Assembly (NCBI GenBank): GCA_028583685.1
Contig: JAMXIF010001253.1
Span: 83,245,455-83,309,454 of the forward strand
Source of the DNA: Petaurus breviceps papuanus
Lineage: Eukaryota > Chordata > Mammalia > Diprotodontia > Petauridae
DNA: 64,000 bases
Reading direction: 5' to 3'
This document shows, in pieces, positions 1 through 10,850 of this stretch (position 1 is the first letter of the stretch; every line of letters starts with the position of its first letter). The position numbers and the translations under genes are program-made. The notes under the pieces are model-generated. The model had not been told where the DNA came from. It worked only from the letters and a program-made list of their open reading frames with translations, and ran no database searches.

Positions 1-395
1 ATAAGCATTAACTAGGGCTCCTTAGTTGACTGGAGTTGTTGCAAGTAAAGCCCTCTGTAACCATGAAGCACTATATAAAGAGCTCAGTCCCTTGATATTA
101 TGAATAAGCAAAGTAAGACCCAAAGAATAACTCATGCAAGCTTCTTATGAGTAAGGGCCCTGTTTTCCATTCCTTTAATGTCCCCATATAGCACCTGTTA
201 AAATTCTATGGACTTATTTGTCACTCAAATGATTACTGGCTTATATCCAGGGATGTGGGGGAACCAGTTTGGGCTGGCTCGAGCCTACTGTTAATTTTGC
301 ATGTAAGCATTTATGGCAAATGCTACAAATCATGACTTGATTTTTTTGTTGCATGTTAATAATGGAGATTAAACTTAAAAGCACATCCTGCCTAC

Positions 396-399
<4 letters not shown>
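1..399. other. Single-copy DNA, nothing recognised
   Basis: Apart from the CA tract that follows, I see no repeat signature, splice-flanked open frame or RNA gene here. Open frames are short and come from chance AT-rich sequence. Confidence 0.4.
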
Positions 400-441
<42 letters not shown>

Positions 442-447
442 ATACAC
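400..447. repeat. (CA)n microsatellite
   Basis: About 18 CA units run uninterrupted, then degrade into CATA units. Open frames across it give only Val-Cys or Thr-His runs and are not genes. Confidence 0.95.
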
Positions 448-659
448 CTGCGTATCCCAGAAAGCCAGTTCTTAAAATTTGCCAGCACCCTCTTGCTTAT
501 ATCTCTTAAGAAATCTGTATCAGAATTTTTTAAAGGAAAATGAACAATATTTAGATGCACATATGATCCTTTTCTACTTAATTTTATAACTTGTAGAAAA
601 GAGCAGTTTTCTCTTCCTAAATAAATCTCATACTTTTCTATCACCCCCTCCCACCTGAT

Positions 660-780
660 GTTGGATTGCTTGTGACATCAGACAAGTCGGTCCACCTTCC
701 TGGGCCTCAGTTTCATCAGTTACAAAATGGAAGGGTTATACTTGATGGTCCCTCCTAACTCTAGATCTATGCTTTTATGA
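660..780 (+). repeat. MIR/CORE-SINE 3' half with L3-like tail
   Basis: The CORE phrase CTCAGTTTCATCAGTTACAA is followed by a GATGGTCCCTCCTAACTCTA tail. That tail resembles the 3' end of L3 (CR1 clade) rather than L2. The tRNA-related head is missing or decayed. Confidence 0.7.
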
Positions 781-784
781 TCCT

Positions 785-915
785 ACACAGTTCAACAGAC
801 TGTAAGCCCCCTGAGGGCAGGAAAAATCATAATTTTATAACTGCACTGAGTTTGCAGCAGTGTCTTACACATAGGAGACATTTAATAAATGTTTATCAGT
901 TGACTGATAAGAGCT
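785..915 (+). repeat. L2 LINE 3' end
   Basis: It shows the standard L2 terminus: AGACTGTAAGCCCCCTGAGG, then a TTAATAAATGTTTATC tail. This is a 5'-truncated non-coding remnant. Confidence 0.8.
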
Positions 916-1609
916 GCTACCCTGAAGCCTACCTTGGATACAGCACTATAATTGAGTCAAACAATTCTATCCAATATCCATTGTATTTAGACCTGGAATA
1001 ATGAAAAGGGCTAGTGTTGACAGAGAAGATTGGTGTTAGCATAAGGAGAGACCAGGTAAATCTATGCCATTTCCCCCTCTGAAGACATATATATCATTTG
1101 TACCTTATTCAGTTTCTTTGAGGAGGGATGTAACCACAATTTATAGCCTACCCAGTTATTCTCACCCAATGTTTTAAGTGTTTTAAGAACCAAACTCTAG
1201 TACTGAAGAAAAAATCCGGTCAGCTTCCCTTCGTCTCCAGACCTTCCCCTTAATAACAGAGCTCAAGGCAAGAACTGAGAAGCTAAAGAGGCGGTAGGAG
1301 TGAGAATAGTCCCCAATCAGAGGGCTTAGCTCTTTTGCTTGGGACTGAATAAACCAATTCTATCTGATCAGATCCTCTCCTATGAAGGTAAGAGGTGAAA
1401 TTTCAATCCTAATGAAGTTTCACTTTCTAAAAAATTATGCTCTTCTATACAGTTTTTATACAGTGCCAAAAAACACAGTATTTATTAGGAGGAGAATGAA
1501 GTTCCAGGAGAGGTTATTGAAATTCCTTTGGAAGAGGAATAGAATTTCACCTCTAAAAAAACATAACTCAGTAATCTTTAGTTCTACCTTTAGAGGAACA
1601 CATGAGTCA
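916..1609. other. Single-copy DNA, nothing recognised
   Basis: I see no repeat family, RNA gene or convincing exon. Sequence is AT-rich with short open frames only. Confidence 0.35.
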
Positions 1610-2664
1610 ATTTCCTCTTCCACATAATAGGCCTTCAAATATCTTAATACAGCTATCACACCTCATAGGACTGTTCCTCCTAGGAATCTATTCTAACCTA
1701 AAACCAGATCTCTCAACCATTCTACATATGACATGGTTCCCAAACCCCTCACTGTGCTAGTGACACAACTCTAATCTTTTTGTACAAGACAGAGAGAAAG
1801 AAGGGCTTAATGATAGTTCAAATGAAGAATGAGTTACCTTTTTCTGGTAGCTACAACACCCTCTTGGCTCACTTAGGAAATGAGGTCCACTAAAATCCCA
1901 AAGTGTTATTTCCAAATGTATTTGGCCCACATGAACAGTCAAATTAACTGTCCTACTGTCATTTCAATATTTGAAAGTTCTTTTAGCCATATGCAGACCA
2001 TGTTTGTCCCTCTTAAATTTCATCCTTGTAGATTTCTGCCCATCATTACAACCTATCCATTTTTAGAATCTTAATTTTTAAAAGTATTAGCTATTTAAAT
2101 CAATTACCCATAAATAAATTCTATCAATATTGTTTCTAAGCATATCTTTCTCCAAATTATCCTTAAAAAGGTGTCTAATTCAAAAAACAAGATGCAATCT
2201 TATACTGACCTATTAATATTCAATGGCCATGGTTCTTCTAATACCTCCAAATTATCCCAACAGTCATGTTATCCAATCTACTACTATATCATAAGAGACT
2301 GTGATAATATTCTTCCCCTTATTCACCATTCCAGCAGAACTGGAACATTTAAGTTGCACTGGTCCATTTGAAATACTCAGGGCCCTCACAGTACTGCAGT
2401 TGATTACAAGGTCACTAAGGGAGATAGGAAGCAAGATTTCAAGTATTCTTCAGTTTCTGCTATAGCTCTTACACCTTGACAATTCTGCTGGTACATTTAC
2501 CTTAAAATGAATCAACTTAAAATGGGGGAGAGTACAACAGAGAAGACATCATGTTTTCCTTATACTTTTCTTTATCTCTGTCACTGGCTGGCTAAGCCAA
2601 TTTTAATCATCTACTCCAGGGCACTGATGGAAGGATGGAAAAGTAGTCTCTAACCCCTTCAATA

Positions 2665-2745
2665 AATTCATTATTTATTAATATCATTATATTAATAAAT
2701 TATTATTATATGTTTTTATTGTAATTATAAATATATTATAAATCT
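2665..2745. repeat. AT-rich low-complexity tract
   Basis: Nearly pure A/T with short TTATTAAT-type repetitions, lying inside the decayed L3 copy. Confidence 0.8.
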
Positions 2746-2754
2746 AGAAGTCAA

Positions 2755-2895
2755 CTGGACCTCAGAGTTCACCTTTATCTTATAAACAGTAAATTACCAC
2801 CCATACTGGTGAGGTGATTTGCCCAAGGTTACACAAGGAGTTAAATATCAGATAAGGTATGAACCTGTCCTCTGACTCTAAAGTCAATAGACTTT
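2755..2895 (-). repeat. MIR/CORE-SINE fragment
   Basis: Antisense CORE pattern: GAGGTGATTTGCCCAAGGTT followed by an element resembling 'tcctctgactct'. It is degraded and lies within the L3 copy. Confidence 0.6.
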
Positions 2896-3505
2896 TCATT
2901 TTTTACATTCTGTCCCACCTCATTAGTACAAAATTCCTTTATATAGTCCTACTATTTAGTAACTCCAACAAAAAAGAAATTGCTAGTTTGGCATGACTTC
3001 TTCATATACCCATGCTGGCTTGCTTTTTGACATTCACAAACCATCTGTTTAATAATCTGCTCTTGAATTTTGCCAGTGATTGACATTAAGCTTAGTGGTC
3101 TATAGGTTCCATAATTCCCTTTGCCCTACCTTTTGAAAATAGGAACATTTGGCACCCAACTTCTGGAATCTCTCCTGTCCTTCAAATTTCTCAAAGATCA
3201 CTGAGAATAGTTTTGCTGTAGTCTAAGATGTATAATTCATCTATATCTGGAGACTTGAACTCTTTTGAAGACAAATACAAGCTCTCTTATAATCTCTCTC
3301 ACCATCTTTGGCCATCAATCTCTTCTGTGGTTCCTACAAATTCTAGTTTGAAGATGTTTTGTCCTCGAAAGGATATAGAAGTCAATAGGTAGAATTGCTC
3401 AACATCTTTAGCTTTTCTCTATGATATGTTAAAACAGTAATTGATGTTCCCCAAATACTATTCCAATTCTTCCTTTGATCATCTTCTTGCTACAAAAATA
3501 CTTTT

Positions 3506-3673
3506 TTTTTTTTTTTTGCTTTTTGGAGGGGGGAAGGTAGGGCAATCAGGGTTAAGTGACTTGCCCAAGGTCACACAGCTAGGTTTTTATGGTAAGTGTC
3601 TGAGGCCAGATTTTAACTCAGGTCCTCCTGACTCCAGGGCCAGTGCTCTATTCACTACACCACCTAGCCACCC
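3506..3673 (-). repeat. tRNA-derived SINE (WSINE1/MAR1-like) with 16-bp TSD
   Basis: The minus-strand element starts with a poly-T (its A-tail), then GGGTTAAGTGACTTGCCCAA, CTCCTGACTCCAGGGCCAGT and CACCACCTAGCCACCCC, the reverse complement of the tRNA-like head. The 16-bp duplication CTACAAAAATACTTTT occurs at 3490-3505 and 3674-3689. It was inserted into the older L3 copy. TSD length and A-tail fit L1-type target-primed reverse transcription. Confidence 0.93.
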
Positions 3674-3821
3674 CTACAAAAATACTTTTAAAAGCCCTTT
3701 CTGTTATTCTTGGAAATTTGCCACAAATTATCTGCTAACTCTAAATGTTATCATTCCCAATACAATACTTAAAGGTTTCTGACACATTTCTGCTTTCATT
3801 CTTGGTCATATGCCCCTTGCT

Positions 3822-3870
3822 TACATACATACATACATACATACATGTATATGCGCATGTATGTATGTAC
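3822..3870. repeat. (CATA)n / (GTAT)n inverted microsatellite
   Basis: CATA units switch to TGTATG units around a GCGC centre. This makes an alternating purine-pyrimidine, partly self-complementary tract. Confidence 0.9.
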
Positions 3871-4654
3871 ATGCTCTAGGCACCCCTTCTCTCCTCACCT
3901 CTTTCACACACACTCATCCCTCTAGTTTACTTCAGACAAGTGTTACATGCCATTTTTCTCCTGTCAAATGCAGTCTTTTGTGTACTGTTTTTTCTCTCTT
4001 TTTAACACTGATGGAAAGCAACTAGCATCCTTCAATGGATATACCCCAATAATCCTCCTTCCTCAAAATAAAAAACCAAAGCACTAACTTCAAGCCAATT
4101 AGACAAGTTTTTAGGCTAAAGTTAGGTTAGAGGGTAAGAGATATATTCTGGGGATAAAGCTTGAGTTTCTGTTTTAAAAACAACATCTAAACAACTGCCA
4201 CATCCTACATGTGACCAAAAGTAGCTGTTCCCAAAATGACTGTGCAGGCCAAGGTTATATTTAATCAGACCTCAGCATCAGCTTGTTTCCAACATACTGG
4301 TCACTGGTGAGATGAGGTGAGAGAGAGATGTACCAGTAATAGACACAAAGAAAATTTGGAACTGGAAGCACCCATACCATAAAAACAAATGCAGAACCTT
4401 TCAAATGGCTCAGGAATGGCCCACTAAATAATAGATTTTTTCCTTAACACTCTAATGGTTGAAATGTTGATTCTCAAATTGCCATTGCTTGGTTTTATAT
4501 AGGCTTTAATAGTGCCTGGGGTCTTTGTATCCACAGTTTCAGGGGATTAGCATATAATTTTATCTTACATGATTGATGAATACAAATGGTTTCTTGGACA
4601 CATTCTACTGTGTTGAAATCCAGCCCTTGGATCCGCTCATCCTGCACTTATCGA
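3871..4654. other. Single-copy DNA, nothing recognised
   Basis: No repeat family or gene is recognisable. A pyrimidine-rich stretch at 3890-4010 is unassigned. Confidence 0.35.
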
Positions 4655-4880
4655 GAATGATTACAGATTGTTTCAGAGAAGTGGAGGATTCAGCTGAAAG
4701 AGTTACATTATAAAACATTCAAACCATGTCATGAAAGACAGTTGAAGACACTAGGGATGCTTAGCCTAGGAAAAAGATTAAAGGGGGAAGAGGAGGATGA
4801 TAACTGTTTTCAAATATTTGAAGGGCAGCCAACATGGAAAAGAGACTGAACCAATGTGTAAATCACATTATCTAGGACCC
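4655..4880 (+). repeat. L3/CR1-clade LINE fragment, sense
   Basis: The run 'gttgaagacactagggatgc' ... 'tagcctaggaaaaagatta' ... 'caaatatttgaagggcagcc' ... 'atggaaaagagactgaac' follows the sense L3 3' portion. It is the same part of the element seen antisense near 1.6 kb. Confidence 0.7.
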
Positions 4881-5214
4881 TTTCCCACATATTTGCCTTT
4901 CTTTGAGGCAAGCATCATTCACTATTTTACAGATTTGGACATGGGATAGTTTCATAGTTATGTCACAGGTTTCCCCTCTATGTATGTCACGCAAACACAC
5001 AAGTATACAAACACAGCTAGTAACCAGAAAAATCAATACAGGGCAGAGCCAGGTCTTCTGACTAAATGTCACATCTTTCCAATATCTCTACTGCCTGTTG
5101 ATAAGACTTGTTTTGATGACATCCCATGGACAAAAGTAGAAAAAATAAGTAAATGTTGCAAGAGAGGGATTCATGTTCAATACAAGACAGAACTTTCTCA
5201 TAATTCTCAATCAA
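4881..5214. other. Single-copy DNA, nothing recognised
   Basis: No recognisable repeat or gene. Confidence 0.35.
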
Positions 5215-5350
5215 TCAATGTTTTTTAAACTACTATTATGGGACAAGCATTGTGCTGGGTGCTTGGGATACATAGGCAAAAGTAGAACTGTTGAGTTGTA
5301 ACTAGTATAACCCGCTGACTTTCAAAGAGCTTATATTCTATGTAGGAGAC
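5215..5350 (-). repeat. L2 LINE 3' end, antisense
   Basis: CAATCAATG-type terminus, then 'gacaagcattgtgctgggtg', 'cttgggatacataggcaaa' and 'agagcttatattctatgtag'. This is the reverse complement of the L2 3' terminal 130 bases. Confidence 0.75.
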
Positions 5351-5370
5351 AACATACATGTACATTAAAG

Positions 5371-5600
5371 ATAGCTAGGTGCCACAGCGATGGAGTCCTG
5401 GAGTCAGAAAGATCTGACTTCAAATCCAGCCTCAACTACTAGCTATATGACCCTAGGCAAGTCATTTAAATTGAATGTCTCAGTTTTCTCATCCTGTAAA
5501 AAAGGAACAAAAAATTCTCCTACCTCTTAGAATTGTCGTGAGGACGAAATGATATATTTGTACAAGTGCCTTGCAAACATTAAAACACCATGTAAAATCT
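5371..5600 (+). repeat. CORE-SINE (MIR/MAR-like), full length
   Basis: The tRNA-like head ATAGCTAGGTGCCACAGCGA is followed by GGCAAGTCATTTAAATTG, 'ctcagttttctcatcctg' and a MIR-type tail 'ttgtcgtgaggacgaaatga'. About 230 bp and moderately diverged. Confidence 0.8.
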
Positions 5601-5689
5601 TTTTAATAGCTTTTAATAGATACATATATATTTGGGAAATTATTAGAAGTGGGTAAAATGGGCACATTTTGTGAGGTATTAAGTTTAAG

Positions 5690-6765
5690 CACTTGTACTA
5701 AGGGGGAGGAGGGCAATAAGCATTTATATGGTGTCTACTATTCCCCAATGACCATGCTAAATACTTGGGGGAAAATATTTCTGAATAGTATAAAAGGTTG
5801 GATTAGATAACCTCTCACCCCCACCTCCTGCACACTCAGAGGAGGATTGAAGTAATCCAACCACCCTTAAATACAGAATGAATGAAAGATCTAAAAATCT
5901 AATTTGGAAGAAAAAAAATAATATCATCAAGAACAGGAAAAAAAGAAGAAAAAAGACAAAATTCACTTGATTGGGAGAAAAGTTATTCATCCTATGCCTC
6001 ATAAGAAATGAAAATATCCCCCCCCCAAATTTAACTGTTTATGAAAAGTCAGTTAATGCTTTATGAAAAAATTCAATTATGCCACATTCTGTATATTAAA
6101 ATATCTTAGTCACAGCCACAAACTCAACTCCTGTTCTACTTAATTTCCCATTTTTAATTTCAATAAACAGTAGAGTCCCAAAAATAATACCTGTCTTCAA
6201 GGAATTTACATATGGGGTGGGGAAGAAGTCACAAAATGTCCATTAAATAAATACAATTTTATTTGAGTAAGTAAGGAAAGAGTATTTTGGAGAGATAGGA
6301 TTTTTATTGAAAGGGAAGACTTGCTTACACACAAATCCTGAGGCAGGAGATAACATGACAAATAATACAGTTTGATCAAAACCTAGAGTTCATGAAAGGG
6401 TGTAACATGGTTATTAATGCCAAACAGAAATTTTTATTTTATTCAAAAGGTAATGGAGAACCATCGAAGGGTATTTTTTTTTTTGTTTTCTTTTTGCTTT
6501 GTTTTGTTTTTAGCACAAGAGTAACATGGTCAGAAGTATATATTAAGTAACTTGGCAGTTAGGGAGAGATGGATTGGAGAAGAGGCCAACTAGACAACAG
6601 TCTGAATTAAGGTTCAGATTAACAAAACTAACTGTTCAACTAGCAAAAATAGAGTTAAGGGACTAATTTAAGAAAGACTATGTAACTGATTGAGGAAAGA
6701 GGTTGAGGAAAGGCTCATATGATTTCCAAGGTCATGAAGGTGGATGACATTTAGAATAATTTCTC
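5690..6765 (-). repeat. L2 LINE, long antisense copy
   Basis: From the left the order is the L2 3' end antisense ('ggtgtctactattccccaat'), 'cttcaaggaatttacat', 'aatggagaaccatcgaaggg', 'gagagatggattggagaaga' and 'tccaaggtcatgaaggtgga'. These match the reverse complement of L2 ORF2 C-terminal and 3' UTR sequence. Poly-T and other insertions have expanded it. No open frame remains. Before matching it to L2 in reverse I had treated it as an unknown family. Confidence 0.7.
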
Positions 6766-7149
6766 AACTCCTGTCATGGCATGCTCACAGCTGTTGCAAA
6801 TACATACAGTGTACTTTATCTAATAATTCTCTTCTCTGCCCCTAGACTGCTAGGCAGCAGATGGAGTAGAAAGACAAGGGAAACTTCATGAACAGAAAGG
6901 AACATACATAATTCTCAGTTGCACATGGCACCTTCATAAAAACTATGTACTAAAGTATCAAAACTTAATAAATGCAGAGAAGCAGAAATATTAAACACAT
7001 GTTTTATGCTTTATACAATAGTTATAAAGTGTTTAGCACAGTGCCTAGCACACAGCAGGTGTTTAACACTTATTCCTTTCCACCCTTACCAATCAAAATA
7101 CAGTAAAATTATACTCAATTATAGTCAGTTAAGGGCTCCCAAAGAAAGA
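6766..7149. other. Single-copy DNA with a short L2-type tail
   Basis: 'agcacagtgcctagcacaca' at about 7035-7055 resembles an L2 or MIR terminus. Nothing else is recognised. Confidence 0.4.
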
Positions 7150-7800
7150 ATTTAAAATTTATTGGACATTAAATAACTTAATCCTAAAGAATAGATAGGC
7201 TAAAGAAAAAAATCACAGAAATAATAGATAACTTCATTAAAGATAATGACAACAGTGACAACATACTAAAATTTTGGAGATGTAGCCACAGTAGTCCTTG
7301 AGTGAAAATGTATACTGTATCTCTAAATGCTTACATCAACAAGAGAATGAACAGTGGAGATGGACTCAGGATGCAGAGCAAAACAATTTTTAGTATATAG
7401 CCAATGTAGGAATTTGTTTTGCTTGACTATGCTCATTTGTTACAAGGGCTTTTTTGTCTTTTCCAGGGGGAGAAAGATAAAAATAATAGCTAGCATTTAT
7501 ATAGCACTTTTTGGTTTATAAAGCACTTAAAAATTTTTATTCTCACAACAATTGAGAGGTGTTATTTTTATCATCATTTTATATTTGAGGAAACCAAGGC
7601 TAAGAGAGGTTAAATAACTTGCTGAAAGAGGTTAAATAATACTAGATACATTCCTAAGTTTGGATTTGAACTCAGGTCTTCCTGACTCCAGGTCTAATAT
7701 TCTATCTACTGTACCACCTATCTGGTTGAGAATATAGATCAATCTGAAAAGCAAAATTTATTTGTAAAAATAAAAATTTTAAACAAAACCAGGATAAGGG
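7150..7800 (+). repeat. L1 LINE 3' UTR, interrupted by a CORE-SINE
   Basis: 'gccaatgtaggaatttgttt' followed by 'gactatgctcatttgttaca' is a marsupial L1 3' UTR signature that recurs at 25.6, 46.2, 47.9 and 58.4 kb. An A-rich tail ('aaaataaaaattttaaac') lies beyond the CORE-SINE at 7478-7728. The left edge is uncertain. Confidence 0.65.
7478..7728 (-). repeat. CORE-SINE, antisense
   Basis: 'tagcatttatatagcac' ... 'tttgaggaaaccaaggct' ... 'atttgaactcaggtcttcct' ... 'ctgtaccacctatc' is the reverse complement of a complete MIR/CORE-type SINE. It lies inside L1 3' UTR sequence, so it is younger than that L1. Confidence 0.8.
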
Positions 7801-7904
7801 ATCTTTCTCATTTTTCCAATGGGGGGGAAGGGGAGGACACAGTGCAGTTTACAAGGTAAAATGAGATATAACCCTAAATTTAACTCAATTGTAAAGCTCT
7901 ATGA

Positions 7905-8575
7905 TTTGCCATGTTTACTAGATTTTACTGCCCTTTAAACATTCACATTTTGGTCAAACTCTCCTATTTCCCATACTCATATAAAACATTTCATCTTTTT
8001 CCTGACTCCTTCCTTTATACAAGCAGTCCAACCCTTTTCCCTTGGATGTACTGTCTCTTCACTTACATCTCTCAAAATCTCTAGTTTCCTTCAAAATTCT
8101 GCATAGTGTTCCTATTTCAGGTCTTTCCAGATATCACCAGATGTTGTTATACCCAACTACTCACTTGGCTTTAGAAGTAGCTCACAGGAGCAGTGGATAG
8201 AGCACAAGGTCTAAAATCAGGAAGACCTAAATTTAAAACCAGTCTTAGACACTTATTAATTATGCAATCTTGGTCACTTAAACTGTGTTTGCCTCAGTTT
8301 CCTCATCTGTAAAATAAGGGAAATAATAGCACCTATTTCCTAGGACTGTTTTAAGGCTCAAATGAGATGTTTTCAAAGAATTTAGCACAATGCCTGGCAC
8401 ATAATAGCACTAGATAAAATTCAGCTTTGGCTTTGATGATATTTTGCATTTACTTATGTGTAATTATTTTTTATGAACACTCCCCAGTAGAAGATAAACT
8501 CTTTGGAGACAGAAACTATTTCATGTTCAATGGCTAACATATAGTTTATAAATACCTATTGACTAATTTGATCCT
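7905..8575 (+). repeat. L2 LINE 3' portion, split by a CORE-SINE
   Basis: The left part (to about 8165) has the L2 'tctttccagatatcaccag' region. After the SINE, 'tttgcatttacttatgtgta' and 'gaagataaactctttggaga' continue the L2 3' UTR to an AATACCTATTGACT terminus. Confidence 0.7.
8175..8425 (+). repeat. CORE-SINE, full length
   Basis: 'gcagtggatagagcacaag' is a tRNA-like head, 'tgcctcagtttcctcatctg' a CORE region, and 'agcacaatgcctggcacata' a MIR/L2-type tail. A short repeat TTGGCTTT flanks it at about 8164 and 8423, a possible TSD. Confidence 0.85.
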
Positions 8576-8724
8576 TTCCTCAGAGGATTTACAATAACAG
8601 AATATGAAAACAATTTATCCAAACTATGTTAAGTACAAAAGAAGAGGTCCAAAGGGCAAGCATGAAAATATAATAACTACAACACATTCATTATCCCTTA
8701 CCCTGGTCTCACTACTATGTACAG

Positions 8725-8805
8725 ATATGATATGTATACATATATACATATGTGTATGAATATATACATATGCATACATATATATAAATATCTCTATTTT
8801 AGGAA
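8725..8805. repeat. TA/CATA-rich low-complexity tract
   Basis: Alternating TATACATATG-type sequence of about 75 bp with high self-complementarity. Confidence 0.85.
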
Positions 8806-8854
8806 TGTTATTAAAAGAAAAGAACTATCTTTATAAATATAATTCTAACAACTG

Positions 8855-9045
8855 TATTTGTAATAGCAAAGAACTGAGAAAAACCTGTATGCTCAATGAT
8901 GTGGTAATGGCTGAGTGGTGATGGTTTATTAACAAACTGGAATATCCTTGTGCCAGAAATGAATAGAAAGAAATTTGGGAAGACTTTGTATGAAGTGATG
9001 AAGAATAAGGCAGTCTCTGAATAAAAACATTGACTCTAGCCATAG
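8855..9045 (+). repeat. Diverged L1 ORF2 C-terminal fragment
   Basis: 'ttgtaatagcaaagaactg' ... 'gtaatggctgagtggtgat' ... 'tgggaagactttgtatgaag' recalls the L1 ORF2 C-terminus and following UTR, better preserved near 25.35-25.5 kb. Confidence 0.5.
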
Positions 9046-9798
9046 GAAAAAAAAAATAACAGCAGCTATGAAACTATTTTTAGAAACAAATAAAGATCAA
9101 AAGAGAGCATGGAAGCAAACAGAACATTTGTTATTTTTAAAAATACTTTTTAAAAAACTGTACATAGTTTGGAGCTGATTCGTTTAGGTACAATCCTTTT
9201 TTAAAATTTTATTTGAATGCTTCTGTTGATAATTACTAAGTTTAGAATAAAAAAGTTTAAAAAAAAACCACCCAAAGTACAGACAGAGATCTGAGGAGGG
9301 AGACATCACTTGGTGATAAGCACTATCATTCCACCTGGTTTAATGAAACCTTTTCATTTAGTCTCCTGGCAGTGAAAACAGGATGTCCGTAATGATCTTC
9401 CTCACAAACCTCTTCACTAACACATATAGTGAACACACAAAACAAGAAGCCTTATCAAGCTGGGAAGGTTTTAGCATTGGCCAGGACTACATACTGTGAG
9501 TCTCTAGTCTAGATAAATCTGTAGCCTAACCACTGGCTGGTCACTCATTTTCAATGAGGCTCCTTGATGGTGGTGTGTATGGGGTTGGGGAGGGGGGCAG
9601 ATTTGTAAAAAGAGTTGTCACGTTAGGCATGACAGCTTTCACAAATTGGATTTTTCCTTCTGCTTTGCAGGAGATTCTCAAGGAATTTCCAAATCAAGCA
9701 CCGAGAGAATCTTACAGGTTTCTGTCTTCAATTTAGGAAATTTCTGGCTCAGATTCATTCACTTAAATATTCTAAGTACCTAACTACTTTTAAGGACA
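9046..9798. other. Single-copy DNA, nothing recognised
   Basis: No repeat or gene is recognised. The 60-codon frame near 9554 has no family resemblance or splice context that I can support. Confidence 0.35.
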
Positions 9799-10039
9799 GG
9801 TAGGTTGCACAGTGTATTGAGTACTGGGCCTAAAGTCGGGGAGACTCTTCTTCCCAAATTTAAATCTGGCCTCTGACACTAACTAGCTCTGAGACTCTGG
9901 GAAAGTCATTTAACCTTGTTTGCTTCGGTTTCCTCATCTGTAAAATGAACTGGAGAAGGAAATGTCAAATCACTTCAGTATCTTTGCCATGAAAACCGCA
10001 AAACAGTCACAAAGACTAAGGCATGGATGAACAACAAAC
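9799..10039 (+). repeat. MAR1-type SINE with RTE/Bov-B-like tail
   Basis: tRNA-like head, CORE-type 'cggtttcctcatctgtaaa', then 'actggagaaggaaatgtcaa', 'cagtatctttgccatgaaaa' and 'cagtcacaaagactaaggc'. That tail is the RTE/Bov-B 3' end used by MAR1 SINEs. Imperfect direct repeats of CTTTTAAGGACA flank it. Confidence 0.88.
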
Positions 10040-10274
10040 TGCTTTTAAAGAACAGAGCCTACAAAATACAACACTCCCCTTCTGCCCCTCCCCCCCCCAA
10101 AAAATACAGGCCTTGCTCTCAAAGTAAATACATTCTATGGATTTCTTTTGTTTTCATGACCCAGGCTTTTAACTCATTCCGAAATTAAGCCCCACCGATA
10201 AGATAAAACAGAAAGGAGGGGAGGGGAGTTGGGCTGAACTTGTAATTTCTTGTGTAGGAAATGCAGATTAGCTT

Positions 10275-10500
10275 TAAAAAGAAAGCCTCTGCCCTGAGGA
10301 ACTTAACAATCTAATGGAAGAACCCAATACACAAAAAAGTAAGAGGAAGGTGTCAGGGATCTGGGTGAAGGGTACTGGGTACAGGGGCATAATGGTGGCA
10401 TGATGTAATTCTTAGAGTTCAAACCAAGCAGAGCAGTTGGTGGGAAATGAAGAGCTGACTGGAAAATTCTGAGCCCTCTTTAAAGAGAGGCTTTGGGAGG
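10275..10500 (-). repeat. L2 LINE fragment, antisense
   Basis: 'ctctgccctgaggaacttaa' and the following sequence resemble the antisense L2 3' region, here missing its terminal 60 bases. Degraded. Confidence 0.5.
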
Positions 10501-10501
10501 A

Positions 10502-10570
10502 GGGACTAGACTGGGATCTGGGACTAGACAGGATCTGGGACCAGACTGGAATCTGGGACTAGACTAGGAT
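10502..10570. repeat. Minisatellite, 17-18 bp unit, 4 copies
   Basis: Four imperfect head-to-tail units with consensus GGGACTAGACTGGGATCT. The units differ by one or two bases or a 1-bp deletion. Confidence 0.85.
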
Positions 10571-10785
10571 AGGTAGCAAGATTGGGTAACAGCCCTAATC
10601 AGGAAGACCCAAGTTCAAATTCCAGCCTCAGACACTCCAGATCACTTGTGTGACCCTGGACAAGTCACTAAACTTCTCTCAACTTAAGTTTCCTCATCTG
10701 TAAAATGAGTATAACAATGACACATGCCTTCCAGAGTTGTTGTTAGGATCATATTTGGAAAACATTTTGTAAATCTTAAAGCACA
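10571..10785 (+). repeat. CORE-SINE
   Basis: 'caggaagacccaagttcaaa' (B-box-like), 'tgtgaccctggacaagtcac', 'tttcctcatctgtaaaatga' and tail 'cagagttgttgttaggatca'. Confidence 0.85.
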
Positions 10786-10850
10786 GGATGGATGGATGGA
10801 TGGCTAGACAGATAGATAGACGGATAGACGGACAGACTGATTGATTTATA
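10786..10850. repeat. (GGAT)n/(GATA)n microsatellite
   Basis: GGAT units grade into AGAC/GATA units. The tract starts at the 3' end of the preceding SINE. Confidence 0.9.

Larger units (their letters stand above)
1610..3790 (-). repeat. L3/CR1-clade LINE, long antisense copy
   Basis: Read on the plus strand this follows the antisense L3/CR1 consensus over about 2 kb. Landmarks are CTTCCACATAATAGGCCTTC and GACATGGTTCCCAAACCCCT near 1620-1750, AAATTTCATCCTTGTAGATT near 2010, GGCATGACTTCTTCATATAC near 2990, ATTTTGCCAGTGATTGACAT near 3067 and TCTCAAAGATCACTGAGAAT near 3190. The order matches a LINE whose 3' end lies at the left. It is interrupted by a CORE-SINE near 2.8 kb and a tRNA-SINE at 3.5 kb. 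No open frame of any length survives, so it is a dead fossil LINE. The boundaries are approximate. Confidence 0.8.

Noticed and set aside
5690-6765. Possible new repeat family sharing a 'tttattaag...ctatgtaccaggcact' head with at least eight other loci
   Set aside because: The shared sequence is the reverse complement of the ordinary L2 3' end and ORF2 C-terminus. Reading it in reverse removed the novelty.
10786-10850. Possible CRISPR-like or satellite array
   Set aside because: It is a simple tetranucleotide microsatellite without spacers. No CRISPR array is expected in this nuclear DNA or seen anywhere.
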